Notes under the pieces: model-generated | The model's database searches: none | Told to the model about the DNA's origin: nothing | What the model saw: only the letters and a program-made list of their open reading frames with translations | From: Telopea speciosissima | Lineage: Eukaryota > Streptophyta > Magnoliopsida > Proteales > Proteaceae | Reading direction: 5' to 3' | Length of the DNA: 64,000 nt | NCBI RefSeq assembly: GCF_018873765.1 | Contig: NC_057925.1 | Span: 12,411,568-12,475,567, forward strand | Shown: one piece after another, positions 9,818 through 20,192 of the stretch | Layout: every line of letters starts with the position of its first letter | Numbering within the stretch: position 1 is the first letter of the stretch | Translations under genes and position numbers: made by a program

Positions 9818-10368
9818 AGCCTGATTTGGTATGATTTCTATTTTGAATCATGGATGATTTCTATTTTGGAAATTGTTTAATTTGATTTTTGCATTTTATT
9901 TCACTGAAATAGAAATCGGATGAAATAAAAATTCTGAAATAGCTAAGGAGCTGTTTCAGAATTTCTTCACTCTTGCTCTTTAATAAGCACATGGTTAATT
10001 TGATGGGCAATGTAGTATTTTCATGTTAAAAATAAAATATCACCCTTCTAGCTACTTCTCCAAATGGTCTCACCACCACCACCACCACCACCTCACCACT
10101 ACCTTAGCCACCACCACCCCGCCATTGCTACCACCACCACAACCTCCATTGCCACCACGAACACCTCCTGCCACCCTTCCCAAAGAAATATATAGAATTA
10201 TTACTCTATCCTCATAAATTGAATTACAAAATGGATTTTTTTTATTCTTGAAATATTTTATATTGATACAACCAAAATAATTTCAATTTCTTGACCAAAA
10301 ATCTATTCATTGACTATTTCATGAAATCAATCTGAAATTGAAATAGAAATCATATACCAAATCTGACC
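9818..10368. mobile_element. PIF/Harbinger-like MITE, candidate
   Basis: The left end AGCCTGATTTGGTATGATT and right end (reverse complement) GGTCAGATTTGGTATATGATT are inverted copies. Each is bounded by TTA (9815-9817 and 10369-10371), the target duplication typical of PIF/Harbinger. It has no transposase. A (CAC)n tract lies inside. Confidence 0.5.
10065..10165. repeat. (CAC)n-rich microsatellite
   Basis: An imperfect CAC/CCA trinucleotide tract inside the candidate MITE. The 64-codon His/Thr/Pro frame here is only the repeat translated. Confidence 0.9.
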
Positions 10369-10371
10369 TTA

Positions 10372-11681
10372 GTTTTGAGCATTGTAGCGGTCTTTCGAGG
10401 CATATTTTTTGGCGAAAATTTTTTGTCACCCAAGGTGAAGGAAACACCAAGATATTTAAGAGTACTTGTAATAATTACTCCCCCGATTGTATGAAGTGTC
10501 TGTGACATATATCTACTGTTAGGGGGTTCAAACACCGCTAGATTCGGGTTCCATAATGCACTTGAAAACTCCAGATCTCCATCAAATTAGGAGAAATTAA
10601 AGATTCATGTGAACTACTAGAGTTCTTAGATTCCATCTCCGGAAGTCAAAGATCAGAGGTAGAGCTTGTTGTGAGATTTTTAATACTTTGTAGCTTGTTA
10701 TATTTGATTCAGTATTTCCATTGAATGTGTTAGCTAAGTTATACTTCCATAGACCTATGCTAGGTGGGATTGCATTGTAAAACATTTTTGTAAGCCCAAT
10801 ATTGTTATGCATTTAGTGTTCAGTGGGTGCTGGACACAAGGACAATGTGTTCCTTGGTAGTTATTGCTATCTAAATTGATATGCTATGGGATGTGGCCTC
10901 TTAGTTTGATGCCGAGAAATTTGTCATGAGTGCAGCCTCTTAGTTCTATGGTGGGAAAGTGGTGATGAGTATTTTCTGAATTCTATTGGGCATTACTTCG
11001 TGCATGTAGGCAATCTGACGAAGCACATATATTCTATGTTGTATGTGGATCCATGTCTGTATATTTTGGAGTGTTTATCTGCAAAATGGGTGGGCACACT
11101 AGGTAGACCTTGCCTTAGGAATTGTATGTTTGCCTATGGTTGAGAAAAAATGTATATTACATGATTGTGTGTATGTGGATGTGTGCTTAAGTGAGAGCTG
11201 CAAGGTGTGTATCAGCTCTAGGTAGCATTGTAATCATCAGCTCTTGACATGAGTTTTTGTGATTGGTTGTGTATGCCTGAGTCGTGGTTGCCAAACAATG
11301 TGTAGTTCATCGAGTCTTGGCACTATTTTAAAGGATGAACTTTAAAGGTGTAGTGCCTAATGCACCGTCAGATGCAAAATAAGATGCATTGGCAGTGCAC
11401 CACACTTGAGAGGATAAAGATCCGGTGTCAACACTACTCCGTGAAGACAGGTATTTAAAAAATAAATGAAGCAAGTGTTGGCACCTGACCTTTTACGTGG
11501 ACATGAACTAGGTGCAGAAGAACTCAACGAATCCGGATCAGCTACCCACATGGGGACAGGTGGAGACAAATCTGATCCCTCCATGGGGTATGGGTCCCAC
11601 ACCCCCATGGAAGATTCAGGTCTGTCCCACCCGTCCCCATGCGGGTAGATCTGACCTCGAACTCAACACCCTTTTAAATGG
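10372..11681. other. Intergenic, no gene recognised
   Basis: About 1.3 kb with only short open frames. A minus-strand frame at 10350-10535 has a protein-like stretch (KYLGVSFTLGDKKFSPKNM) that I cannot place. GT-rich low complexity occurs at 11030-11290. Confidence 0.4.
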
Positions 11682-11691
11682 AGTAGGAGCT

Positions 11692-12091
11692 GGATTCAGA
11701 TCCTCTACTGCCATAAAATTACCTGCTATCGTCCTGCCGTCAAAGCTGGGAGCGACACGTGGATTTATACTGATCCAATGGTCACTCTTAGAATAATTCA
11801 AATCGCACCTAGATAACTGGGTTATTTAGATAAAACCAAAGCCAACCGGTACCAACAGACCAAGACCAACCGGACCATTGGGTTCAAAACAAAACAAAAC
11901 CCTAAAATGTTGCCCCTGAGTCGTCTTCTTCTGCTTCTTCCTCTCGTCCCCTGAGTCGTCTTCTTTTGAAACTCCCTAATCATGGTTGTGGATCCATTTG
12001 AGGCGAGATAAGTTGAATCCCTGCAAATCATCTTCTGAAAGTCCCCAATCGTCCCAAATCGTCTTCTCTCCTTGTCTGAGAAGAATCTGGT
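11692..12091 (+). repeat. Left terminal inverted repeat of the Mutator-like element
   Basis: Matches 13108-12690 in reverse, with scattered substitutions and small indels. The match stops at GAAGAATCTGGT. Confidence 0.85.
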
Positions 12092-12525
12092 GAGATATGA
12101 AACCCATAACAACGAATGGAGGTTTTCTATGAAGAGCATATAATTAAATTTTGTTAGCTCTTGAAGGAAATCCTTCGACAGGGTAGCTAGTTAGAATATG
12201 CTTGCAGTGAAACTAATTACAAATTTTTTTTTGTGTTAGGGGGGGGGGGGGTTATTCTGATGAGCGGAATGGAAAACACAAGCTCATAATAAATATTAAA
12301 ATTTTTTTTTCCTGTTGAAAGCTATTGCTTTTTTTTCCCCCTTTTATTTATTTTGTTAATTTCTCTTATGTTAAATGAACTGATCGGAGAAACTCTCAAT
12401 TCTGTTAATGCCAGTGAAATGATTAGTATACTTCATCTCCCGGTTTTGTATTATTTTCTTTTGGGATCCAAATGCTTCATTGTTCAGTTGATCTATAGTT
12501 TTTTTCTTACTTTAATTTGTTGAAG

Positions 12526-12614
12526 GGAGTTCTTGGAATGGTCCGGCTTTCACCATCCAAGAAGAGGATTATCAAGATGCTTCATAATGTCTGTGGAATA
12601 GTGACATCATCAAG
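12526..12614 (+). pseudogene. Captured exon of a PDR-type ABCG transporter
   Basis: An 89-bp open segment bounded by a splice acceptor (TTAATTTGTTGAAG) and a donor (AAG/GTGTGT). It translates as GVLGMVRLSPSKKRIIKML plus HNVCGIVTSSR. From memory this matches the exon of full-size PDR/ABCG transporters just before the first nucleotide-binding domain (PSKKR...IL-DVSGIVKPSR), and the donor falls where those genes have an intron, before MTLLLGPP. No other part of the transporter is present, so this is a trapped fragment, not a gene. The family assignment rests on one short exon. Confidence 0.55.
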
Positions 12615-12689
12615 GTGTGTTACTGTTTGTTTATGTTGTAGAGCTGTTTCCTGGTGAGATACAATAGATTCCCAAAGTGAGATATGAAA

Positions 12690-13108
12690 CCAGATTCTTC
12701 TCGGACAAATAGAGAGAGAAGACGATTTGCAGGGATTCAAATTATCTCGCCTCAAATGGATCCACAACCATGATTAGAGAGTTTCAGAAGACAAGTTTCA
12801 GAAGGAGAGGACCAAGACGAGAGGAAGAAGACGACTCAGGGACAAGAGGAAGAAGCAACGACTCAGGGGCAAACATCGCATTTTAGGGTTTTGTTTTGTT
12901 TTGAACCCAATGGTCCGGTTGGTCTTGGTTTGGTTGGTCTTGGTCTGTTGGTACCAGTTGGTTTTGGTTTGATCTAAATGATCCAGATATTTATGTGAGA
13001 TTTGAATTTTTAAGAGTGACCGTTGGATCAGTATAAATTCACGTGTCGCTCCCAGCTTTGACGGCAGAACGATGGTAGGTAATTTTATGGCAGTAGAGGA
13101 TCTGAATC
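12690..13108 (-). repeat. Right terminal inverted repeat of the Mutator-like element
   Basis: Inverted partner of 11692-12091. It ends CTGAATC at the target duplication. Confidence 0.85.
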
Positions 13109-13118
13109 AGTAGGGGCT

Positions 13119-13570
13119 ACCCTGTTTTTAGTACGTTCCTTTATTTTTATTTTTTTTTACTTTTATACCCTTGAAATCTATTAAAATGGCAATGCTCATG
13201 TGGACTCCTAAGAACCACTCATCCTCCTTTCTCCTTGTCACCAATATAACTAACTAGGTTTACTAGTTGTCAGGAATCAAAGCAATATTACCGTGTTTAA
13301 TTTTAATTTCCCACTAAACCTTTAAGTCTTTTTTTATTTCTTCTTTTCCACTCTTCCACCTCCACCTCCACCTCCAAAAAACCTGGGGTGGGGGGCCAGA
13401 CTGTTGACATCCAACGGCGACGGCCCACCACCACCACCACCACCATCACCGCCACATCCTCCTCCTCCTCCTCCTCCACCACCACCGGCCATGAAGAAGT
13501 AAACTCATCATCGTTGACGTCTTCATCATCACCATCATCATCATCATCGTCATCCTCGTAATCAATTCCA
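13119..13570 (+). promoter_or_regulatory. Promoter and 5' UTR region of the CrRLK1L kinase gene
   Basis: About 450 bp between the Mutator-like element and the start codon. It carries pyrimidine-rich CCA/CCT and TCATCA microsatellites (13350-13560), common in plant 5' leaders. The acidic minus-strand frame at 13303-13485 is only this repeat. I cannot place a TATA box confidently. Confidence 0.5.
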
Positions 13571-16171
13571 ATGGTAATGAAGAAAGAAACTCATCTCCTC
13601 CAAGTAATCTTACGCATTTTCTTATTCTTCCTTTCTATAAATTCTATTAACATTGTAGTCATTTCTGATTCCATCCCCTACACTCCAAAAGACAATTACC
13701 TAATCGATTGCGGCAGTTCTTCCCCTGCTGCATCAAACATCCATGATGGTAAAACCTTTATTTCAGATCAACAATCTCCTTACCTTTTCACAAAGAAAGA
13801 GATCCAGATCTCGGTCCCCACCGCCACCACCAACGCCACCGCCGATGTGCCTTCCCCTATCTATCTAACAGCCAGAATCTTCGTAGAAGAATCCACCTAC
13901 ATCTTTCAAATGACTCGCCCTGGTTGGCATTGGATTCGTCTCCATTTCTTCCCCATAAACAATACCGACTTTAATCTCACTCATTCAGTTTTCTCCGTAG
14001 AAACCAACGAGGTTGTCCTCCTTCACAGCTTCTTTATCTCCAATAACACCAAATCGATTATGAAAGAGTATCTCCTCAACATCAGCACCGAAGAACTCTC
14101 CATCAAATTCTTTCCAATGCGCGAATCTTTCGCCTTCATCAATGCAATTGAAGTTGTTTCCGCTCCCGATAGTCTTATATCCGATGTTGGCTCTTCACTT
14201 GTTCCAATTAGTTACTTCTCCGGCCTCTCCTCTTATTCATTTCAAACCATGTACCGTCTCAACATGGGCGGCGCAAAAATTACTCCGGCGAATGACACGC
14301 TCGGTCGTTTCTGGGATTCCGACCTCCCTTTCCTTAGAACTAGAGCTCTTGCCAAGCTCATATCTGTCTCTTCCAGCATTATCACCTACACCGAAGGCAT
14401 CTCCCCCTTGATTGCACCAAGCTTGGTATATTCCACTGCCACTCAAATGGCCGATATTCGTCTCAGAAACCCTAATTTTAATGTTACTTGGAACTTCCAA
14501 ATTGATCCTGCCTTCAACTACCTAATCCGTCTCCATTTCTGTGACATTGTCAGCAAATCCCTAAATGAGCTTTACTTCAATGTCTACATCAATGGCAAGA
14601 TGGCCATCTCAGCCCTAGACCTCTCTAGCATTGCCTCTGGCCTTGACATTCCTTACTACAAGGACATAGTTGTCAATTCCTCAAGTTTATTTGAAAAACT
14701 GAAAATCCAAATCGGTCCATTAAAGCAAAACACTGGCTTGGTGAATGCAATCCTTAATGGGTTAGAGATACTAAAGATGAGCAACTCAGTAGGAAGCTTG
14801 GATGGGGAATTTGGTGTCGATGGATCGACGAAACCATCGTCGATGGTGAATCATGGGACTGTCACAGCATTCGGGTTTGCGACGATGTTCGGAGCATTTG
14901 TAGGGTTAGGAGCAATGGTGATCAAGTGGCACAAGAGACCCCAAAATTGGGATTCAACGAATAATGGCTTCCCCTCATGGTTGCTTCCTCTCCAGCCAGG
15001 TCACTCAACCATCATGAACAATAGTAAAACTTGTATTGGATCAAATAAGGGTGGAAATGGAAACATCTACTCATCCTCAGGATTGGGTCGTCGCTTCTCC
15101 TTCTCAGAACTACAAGAAGCAACAAAGAATTTCAATCAGAAAGCAGTGATAGGAGTGGGAGGATTTGGAAATGTCTATTTAGGGTTTGTAGATAATGGAA
15201 CCAAAGTGGCTGTGAAGAGAGGAAACCAACAATCAGAGCAAGGGATCAATGAGTTCCAAACAGAGATCCAAATGCTATCAAAGCTAAGGCACAGACACTT
15301 AGTCTCCTTGATGGGTTATTGTGATGAGAAGTCAGAGATGATATTAGTATATGAATACATGTCCAATGGTCCTTTAAGAGATCACTTATATGGGATGAAC
15401 CTTCCACCATTATCATGGAAACAAAGGTTGGAGATATGTATAGGGGCAGCAAGAGGATTACATTACCTACATACAGGTGCAGCACAAGGGATCATACATA
15501 GAGATGTGAAGAGTACTAATATCCTTTTAGACGAGAATTTGATTGCGAAAATGTCGGATTTCGGGTTATCGAAGACTGCTCCTACAATGGAACAGACCCA
15601 TGTGAGCACAGCTGTGAAGGGTAGTTTTGGGTATCTTGATCCAGAGTACTTCAGGCGCCAACAGTTAACGGATAAATCTGATGTTTACTCCTTTGGTGTG
15701 GTTTTATTAGAGGTGTTATGTGCAAGGCCAGCCATTGATCCTGCATTGCCTAGGGAACAAGTTAACCTAGCGGAGTGGGCAATGCAGTGGAAGAGGAAGG
15801 GATTATTAGAAAAGATTATTGATACCCATCTAGTGGGAGTTATTAATCCAGAGTCTTTGAAACAATTTGCTGATGCTGCCGAGAAGTGTTTGGCAGAGTA
15901 TGGTACGGATAGGCTACCCATGGGGGAAGTACTTTGGAATCTTGAGTTTGCATTACAGTTACAAGAGGCTTCTTTACAAGGGAAGAAGGAAGAGGAAAAT
16001 AGAGCAGCGGCGGTTGCGGTTGCTGGTACTGGCCCTGCGGTGGTTGTCCCAACTGGGTATGGAAATGCAAATGAGGATAGTGAACCAGCTCAAGTCCATG
16101 CCATTGCCATCGAAGAGCATTCAGGAACTGCAATGTTTGCTAGGCAACTTAGGGAGATCAACGGTCGATAA
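13571..16171 (+). CDS. ERU: CrRLK1L receptor-like kinase, ERULUS/CAP1-like, 866 aa
   Basis: Plasma-membrane receptor kinase of the CrRLK1L (FERONIA/THESEUS) family. Signal peptide about residues 1-33; malectin-like ectodomain about 41-405 (DNYLIDCGSS, LTARIF, RPGWHWIRLHFFP, RLHFCDIVSKSLN, AILNGLEI); transmembrane segment about 429-452; kinase about 523-797. Kinase landmarks are the loop GVGGFGNV (528-535), Lys549, HRDVKSTN (643-650) and DFG (663-665), so it looks active. One uninterrupted exon, as usual for the family. Several ectodomain and juxtamembrane strings (SLDGEFGVDG, SWLLPLQPGHS) match my memory of Arabidopsis At5g61350 (ERULUS/CAP1), a regulator of root-hair tip growth and calcium; orthology is inferred. 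The usual start MVMKKETHLL is used; a second ATG lies two codons on. Confidence 0.96.
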   Translation: MVMKKETHLLQVILRIFLFFLSINSINIVVISDSIPYTPKDNYLIDCGSSSPAASNIHDGKTFISDQQSPYLFTKKEIQISVPTATTNATADVPSPIYLTARIFVEESTYIFQMTRPGWHWIRLHFFPINNTDFNLTHSVFSVETNEVVLLHSFFISNNTKSIMKEYLLNISTEELSIKFFPMRESFAFINAIEVVSAPDSLISDVGSSLVPISYFSGLSSYSFQTMYRLNMGGAKITPANDTLGRFWDSDLPFLRTRALAKLISVSSSIITYTEGISPLIAPSLVYSTATQMADIRLRNPNFNVTWNFQIDPAFNYLIRLHFCDIVSKSLNELYFNVYINGKMAISALDLSSIASGLDIPYYKDIVVNSSSLFEKLKIQIGPLKQNTGLVNAILNGLEILKMSNSVGSLDGEFGVDGSTKPSSMVNHGTVTAFGFATMFGAFVGLGAMVIKWHKRPQNWDSTNNGFPSWLLPLQPGHSTIMNNSKTCIGSNKGGNGNIYSSSGLGRRFSFSELQEATKNFNQKAVIGVGGFGNVYLGFVDNGTKVAVKRGNQQSEQGINEFQTEIQMLSKLRHRHLVSLMGYCDEKSEMILVYEYMSNGPLRDHLYGMNLPPLSWKQRLEICIGAARGLHYLHTGAAQGIIHRDVKSTNILLDENLIAKMSDFGLSKTAPTMEQTHVSTAVKGSFGYLDPEYFRRQQLTDKSDVYSFGVVLLEVLCARPAIDPALPREQVNLAEWAMQWKRKGLLEKIIDTHLVGVINPESLKQFADAAEKCLAEYGTDRLPMGEVLWNLEFALQLQEASLQGKKEEENRAAAVAVAGTGPAVVVPTGYGNANEDSEPAQVHAIAIEEHSGTAMFARQLREINGR

Positions 16172-16360
16172 ATTAAGTAATTTATCTGTTTATTCTGGTT
16201 TTTTGGACAATAATTCCCTTAAACATTTGCACTCTCTAAACGCCCCCCACCCTTTTTTTTTTGCAAAAAAAAAAAGAAAACCCTTTTTTGTATTTGTTTT
16301 CCTGTGTGTGTTTCACCTTAAGATTTAGGATTAGCGTGGGAAGAAAGGAATTAATCCTTT

Positions 16361-16366
16361 AATAAA
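16361..16366 (+). terminator. Poly(A) signal of the CrRLK1L gene
   Basis: AATAAA about 190 bp past the stop codon, in A/T-rich 3' sequence. The stretch 16370-16700 holds nothing else recognisable. Confidence 0.5.
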
Positions 16367-16699
16367 ATGCCATACATGCATATTTTTATGCTCGTTTTGT
16401 TATTAAATTGTTGCATTTTTCTTAGGAATATTCATTCTATTTTTCTTTTTAATTTAAAGAGGAGGATTCTTTAAGGCTCACTTTTGTATCATTTTAATTT
16501 TTGTTTTTATGACATAAAAATATTTTTGCAGGTGTTTTTTCATTATTTATGAATCTTATTTCTATTTAAAATAAATCAAAATAATAGAAAAATCATAATA
16601 GGGCATTTACCTATTATGGCTTAAAATAGTTTTTGACCATTTATGCGGATACTTAATGACGTGCTCATAAATCTAAAATCTAAAATTTAAGGGGTAAAA

Positions 16700-18965
16700 T
16701 AGTCATTGAGGGCAACTGGCTTGTGATTGATGTAAACTACTTCAGAGCAAGATGCAAGGACCTGTGGGCAGAACTTTCGGCCCTTCCCATTGGCTCGGCA
16801 TCTTGGCTTGTGATTGGGACTTCAACGCCACCCTTGATTCTCATGAGAAGCATGACAAAGGGACTTTTAATCTTAGATCACTTTGGTGCAATAATTGATG
16901 CATTTTCTCTTTTGACTATTCCTTCTCAAGGGACAAAGTTCACATGGTCTAATAACATGAAAGTTGGAAATGTGCAGGTACTTCTTGATAGAAGCTTTTG
17001 CAATGATTCTTGGAATTCTTTCTTTCAAGATTGTGCAAAGAAGGTCCTCTAGGGTGCCTCCTCTGGCCACTATCCCATTATTGCCATTTCATAAGCCTTT
17101 TCTGAAGCCTCTAAATTGTCCTTTCAGGATCACTCAGCTCATTTTTTTTGCAGATAGTAAGGAATTCTTGGGGATGTCAGGTACAGAGGCTGACACCTGT
17201 GCTAAGATCTTGGGTTAGAGAGGCTTTTCCCAATATTAACCTGGCAGTGAAGGAAACTAAGTTGTTGCATGATTATTACATTCAACACTGCATGGATAAT
17301 GCAGGGATTAATGATGATGTCCATTTTGAACAAGAATTTGAAGCTAACATATATTGAGGTAGTGGACCTCCATGAGAAACTTTGGGTTGGGAAGTCTCAT
17401 GCAAAATGGGTCATTGAAGGAGACAAAAACTCATATCTTTGACATGTTGGTCAAGATGCATAGATCCAAGAATTTGATTAGATTCCTTAAAAAGCCTGAT
17501 GGGTACTCTGGTGAGTGACCCTTCTCAGACTGCAAATTATGTTGCTAAATTCTTTGAAAGCTTTCATAAGGCTTCTACTTCTAATATCCATTTGGATATC
17601 TTAATTAGGATCCATTCCTAATGCTATTAATGAAGTTGAAGGTCCCTTGAAAAAATTCCGTCATTGGAGGAGAATCGAGGTGCAGTATGGGACCTTGATC
17701 CGAATAGCTCTTCTGCCCAGACGGCTTTTCGGGCGTGTTCTTTGGAAAATATTGGGATATTGAGGAAATAGATACTTTCAATTCAGTGTAGAATTTTTTT
17801 TTAAAAATTCACTATCATCTCGAACGGAGAAGATTATCTCAAAAATTATGTCCTCAAGGCTGAACTTATTGCTTCCCTATCTGATTTTTGAAGGACATGG
17901 AGCAATTCAAAAGGGGAAAAATCATTTTTGAGAATATTAGTTTGGCGTCAGAAAGGGATAACCTTCTCTACCTGCCAATGAGGGGAGGCGGTCTTGGCAT
18001 GAAACTTGATATGCAGAAGGCTTATGACACCCTGTCTTAGCAATTCTTGTATACAGTCCTCAGGAAATTTGGCTTCTCTCATAAATGGATTTCCTGGATC
18101 CAACAGTTGTTTCAAGTACCAGAATTTCTATCCATTTGAATGGAGGTCTGTTTGGCTTTTTTGGTGTTGAATGGGGTCTTCGCCATGGGGTGATCCTATA
18201 TCCCCCCCTTCTTTTCATCATTGGGAAGGTCTCTGTCGTGGCCTCTCTTTTCTATTAATTAAATTCAGTGAAGAATAGACCCATTCAGGGTCCACGAGGT
18301 ACTCCTATCCCTACTCGTCTATTATTTGTTGATGATATATTCATATTCTTGAATGCATCCATCAATTGTTACCACAAAAAAAAAATGCATCCATCAAATA
18401 TGTTACATGTCCAGAAGTTTTCCTTACAAAATACCAAAGCTCTTCAGGTCAACAGGTTAACCTTGAGAAAAGCAAATTGTTTTTGGGAAAGATCCCTCCT
18501 AGAAAGCAAACAATCATGGATCTTCTTAGAATCCCTGTTTGCAACTTCCCTACCCGCTACTTGGGAGAGTTGAGATCTTCAAAGCGATGGTAAGAAATGA
18601 GCATCTTCTACCTATGGTGGATCATATCAAAAGTAGATTGGCAAATTGAAATGGGAAGCTTCTATCAATGACAGGTTGAGTGGAATTAATCAAATCAGTG
18701 ATTTCGGGTATCTAAATCCATAACTTTCAATTTATTGGTGGTCCTCAAGTCTCATTGCAATACTTGAAAGATGGATGAGGAACTTCATTTGGATTGGGGA
18801 TATTGACTCATCTAAATCAATTACTGTTAAATGAGATATTTTATATAGGCTAAAGGAGGAGGGTGGTTTAGGAATTAGAAGACTTTGGGATATTAATATG
18901 GCCATGCTTAGTAAACTTGGGTGGCACAATCAAGCATGGAGAGTTACGGTATAGAAAACATTCAG
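16700..18965 (+). mobile_element. Decayed L1-type LINE (LINE B), truncated at both ends
   Basis: Endonuclease part at about 16740-17050 (WAELSALPIGSASWLVIG, then KFTWSNN). Linker at 17150-17500. Reverse transcriptase at about 17930-18330 (MKLDMQKAYDTLS, WGLRHGV, and the FVDD catalytic box near 18325). Post-RT region to 18950 (TVKWDILYRLKEEGGLGI, in pieces). Multiple stops and frameshifts. The 5' end of the endonuclease, the zinc-binding tail and any poly(A) are missing. Confidence 0.85.
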
Positions 18966-19708
18966 ATATTTTAAATCAAGCTGAGTCTTCCGTTTCTATG
19001 CACTGAACTCAGATCCACTAAAAGTTTTCAATTTGATCATCTCAAACGGAGCAACATGTTTCTCCATCTCAAGACTGCTATATATATTTTTTATTTAAAA
19101 AATAAATTAAAATAGAATAATAACACCTGATGAGAGGAGAGGCGGAAGATACAACGGATCAAACACAACGTACAGGGAACCAATGGTGTTCTACGCTGGT
19201 GCCGGTACTGGCGCTGGTGCTGGCCGCTGGCTGCTGGCGGTCCTTTTTCCTTCTTTTTTGTTTATTTGAAACAAGGAATCAAGCTTTTGTTTTCTTTAAT
19301 CAAATCATTTAATGTTATGAATGCTTTGACAAAACTTCTGACAGAATTCGGTAAACTTTTTTTTTTTTTTTTTTTCTCTTTCTCAAATCAAACGATCAAA
19401 TCAAACTTTTGACAAAAAATAAAAAACCTGCAGAATTCTTTTGTCGATCACACGAACAAACGCAAAACGTGAATCCGAACTCCACAACGGATCACACAAA
19501 AGACCAAAAAACGTGGATGAAGACGAACATTGGAGCCGATCTTTCAAGAAATCAGAACCGTGATTCCAAAAATCTGAAAAAAAAAATTAATCATTTGTTT
19601 GAGGAGAGAAAACTATTACTTTAAGAATGCTAGGGTTTAGAGTTTAAGCACAAGGTTGCTTAAAGCAATACATCCTACATATCAAGTTTGGAATAAACAG
19701 GTTATTGC
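18966..19708. other. Intergenic / possible older LTR-like sequence
   Basis: Low-complexity GCTGGTGCTGG (19190-19240) and a T-run (19351-19373). The stretch next to 19708 may belong to an older LTR interrupted by the element at 19709-23518. No gene seen. Confidence 0.3.
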
Positions 19709-20178
19709 TGTTAGACATTTACCAATGATGATGTGTGGACTTGATTAATTATAGGATCGATCATTGATGGAATCAAGAAATACAAGGACTGACGTGGCTT
19801 GCTACCTATTTTATTGAGATGGACCGGACCGACCTGACCCATTGTGGAGTGGGTTAGAGTTTGAGGAGTATTATAAATACTAATGAGGAGGGATCCCTAT
19901 AGTCACTATTCTCTTTTCTCTTTTCTCCACAAGAAAGGGAGCTCTGTGGGAGTCTAGGAGACTATGAAAGATCCCCATCGCGGTTATCTAAGATTATTCG
20001 AGGATTCGCAACCATTTTTTATCGAATCATTATTATTCTTCGGGGTATTTTTATCTATTCTTCACAACATACGTGGGTGCTAGGTACACCTTATTTCTCT
20101 GTTCTTTTATTCAATCGTGTTCTAGACCTCTATATGGGGATGGATTCGGGTTTGACAAAAGCCAAGGATTTTCTAACA
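19709..20178 (+). repeat. 5' LTR of the LARD-like element
   Basis: 470 bp, TG...CA ends, with a TATA-like TATTATAAATACTAATGA near 19870. Aligns with 23048-23518. Confidence 0.88.
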
Positions 20179-20180
20179 AG

Positions 20181-20192
20181 TGGTATCAGAGC
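20181..20192 (+). other. Primer-binding site of the LARD-like element
   Basis: TGGTATCAGAGC, the standard plant initiator-tRNA-Met primer site, two bases inside the 5' LTR. Confidence 0.85.

Larger units (their letters stand above)
11692..13108. mobile_element. Mutator-like element with long TIRs carrying a transporter-exon fragment (Pack-MULE)
   Basis: Terminal inverted repeats of about 400 bp: left 11692-12091, right about 12690-13108. Both open with GATTCAGATCCTCTACTGCC. Flanking 10-bp copies AGTAGGAGCT (11682-11691) and AGTAGGGGCT (13109-13118) differ at one base, consistent with the 9-11 bp duplications of Mutator transposases. There is no transposase, so it is non-autonomous. The central 600 bp is unlike the arms and contains one exon-like segment with splice signals (separate entry). 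It sits about 460 bp upstream of the start codon of the receptor kinase gene. Confidence 0.85.

Noticed and set aside
10023-10217. His/Thr/Pro-rich protein
   Set aside because: Low-complexity (CAC)n microsatellite.
10350-10535. Minus-strand frame with KYLGVSFTLGDKKF as a possible gene
   Set aside because: Protein-like in feel, but I cannot place it in any family, it is short, and it overlaps the end of a candidate MITE.
13303-13485. Acidic minus-strand protein upstream of the kinase gene
   Set aside because: It is the translation of CCT/CCA microsatellites in the 5' leader.
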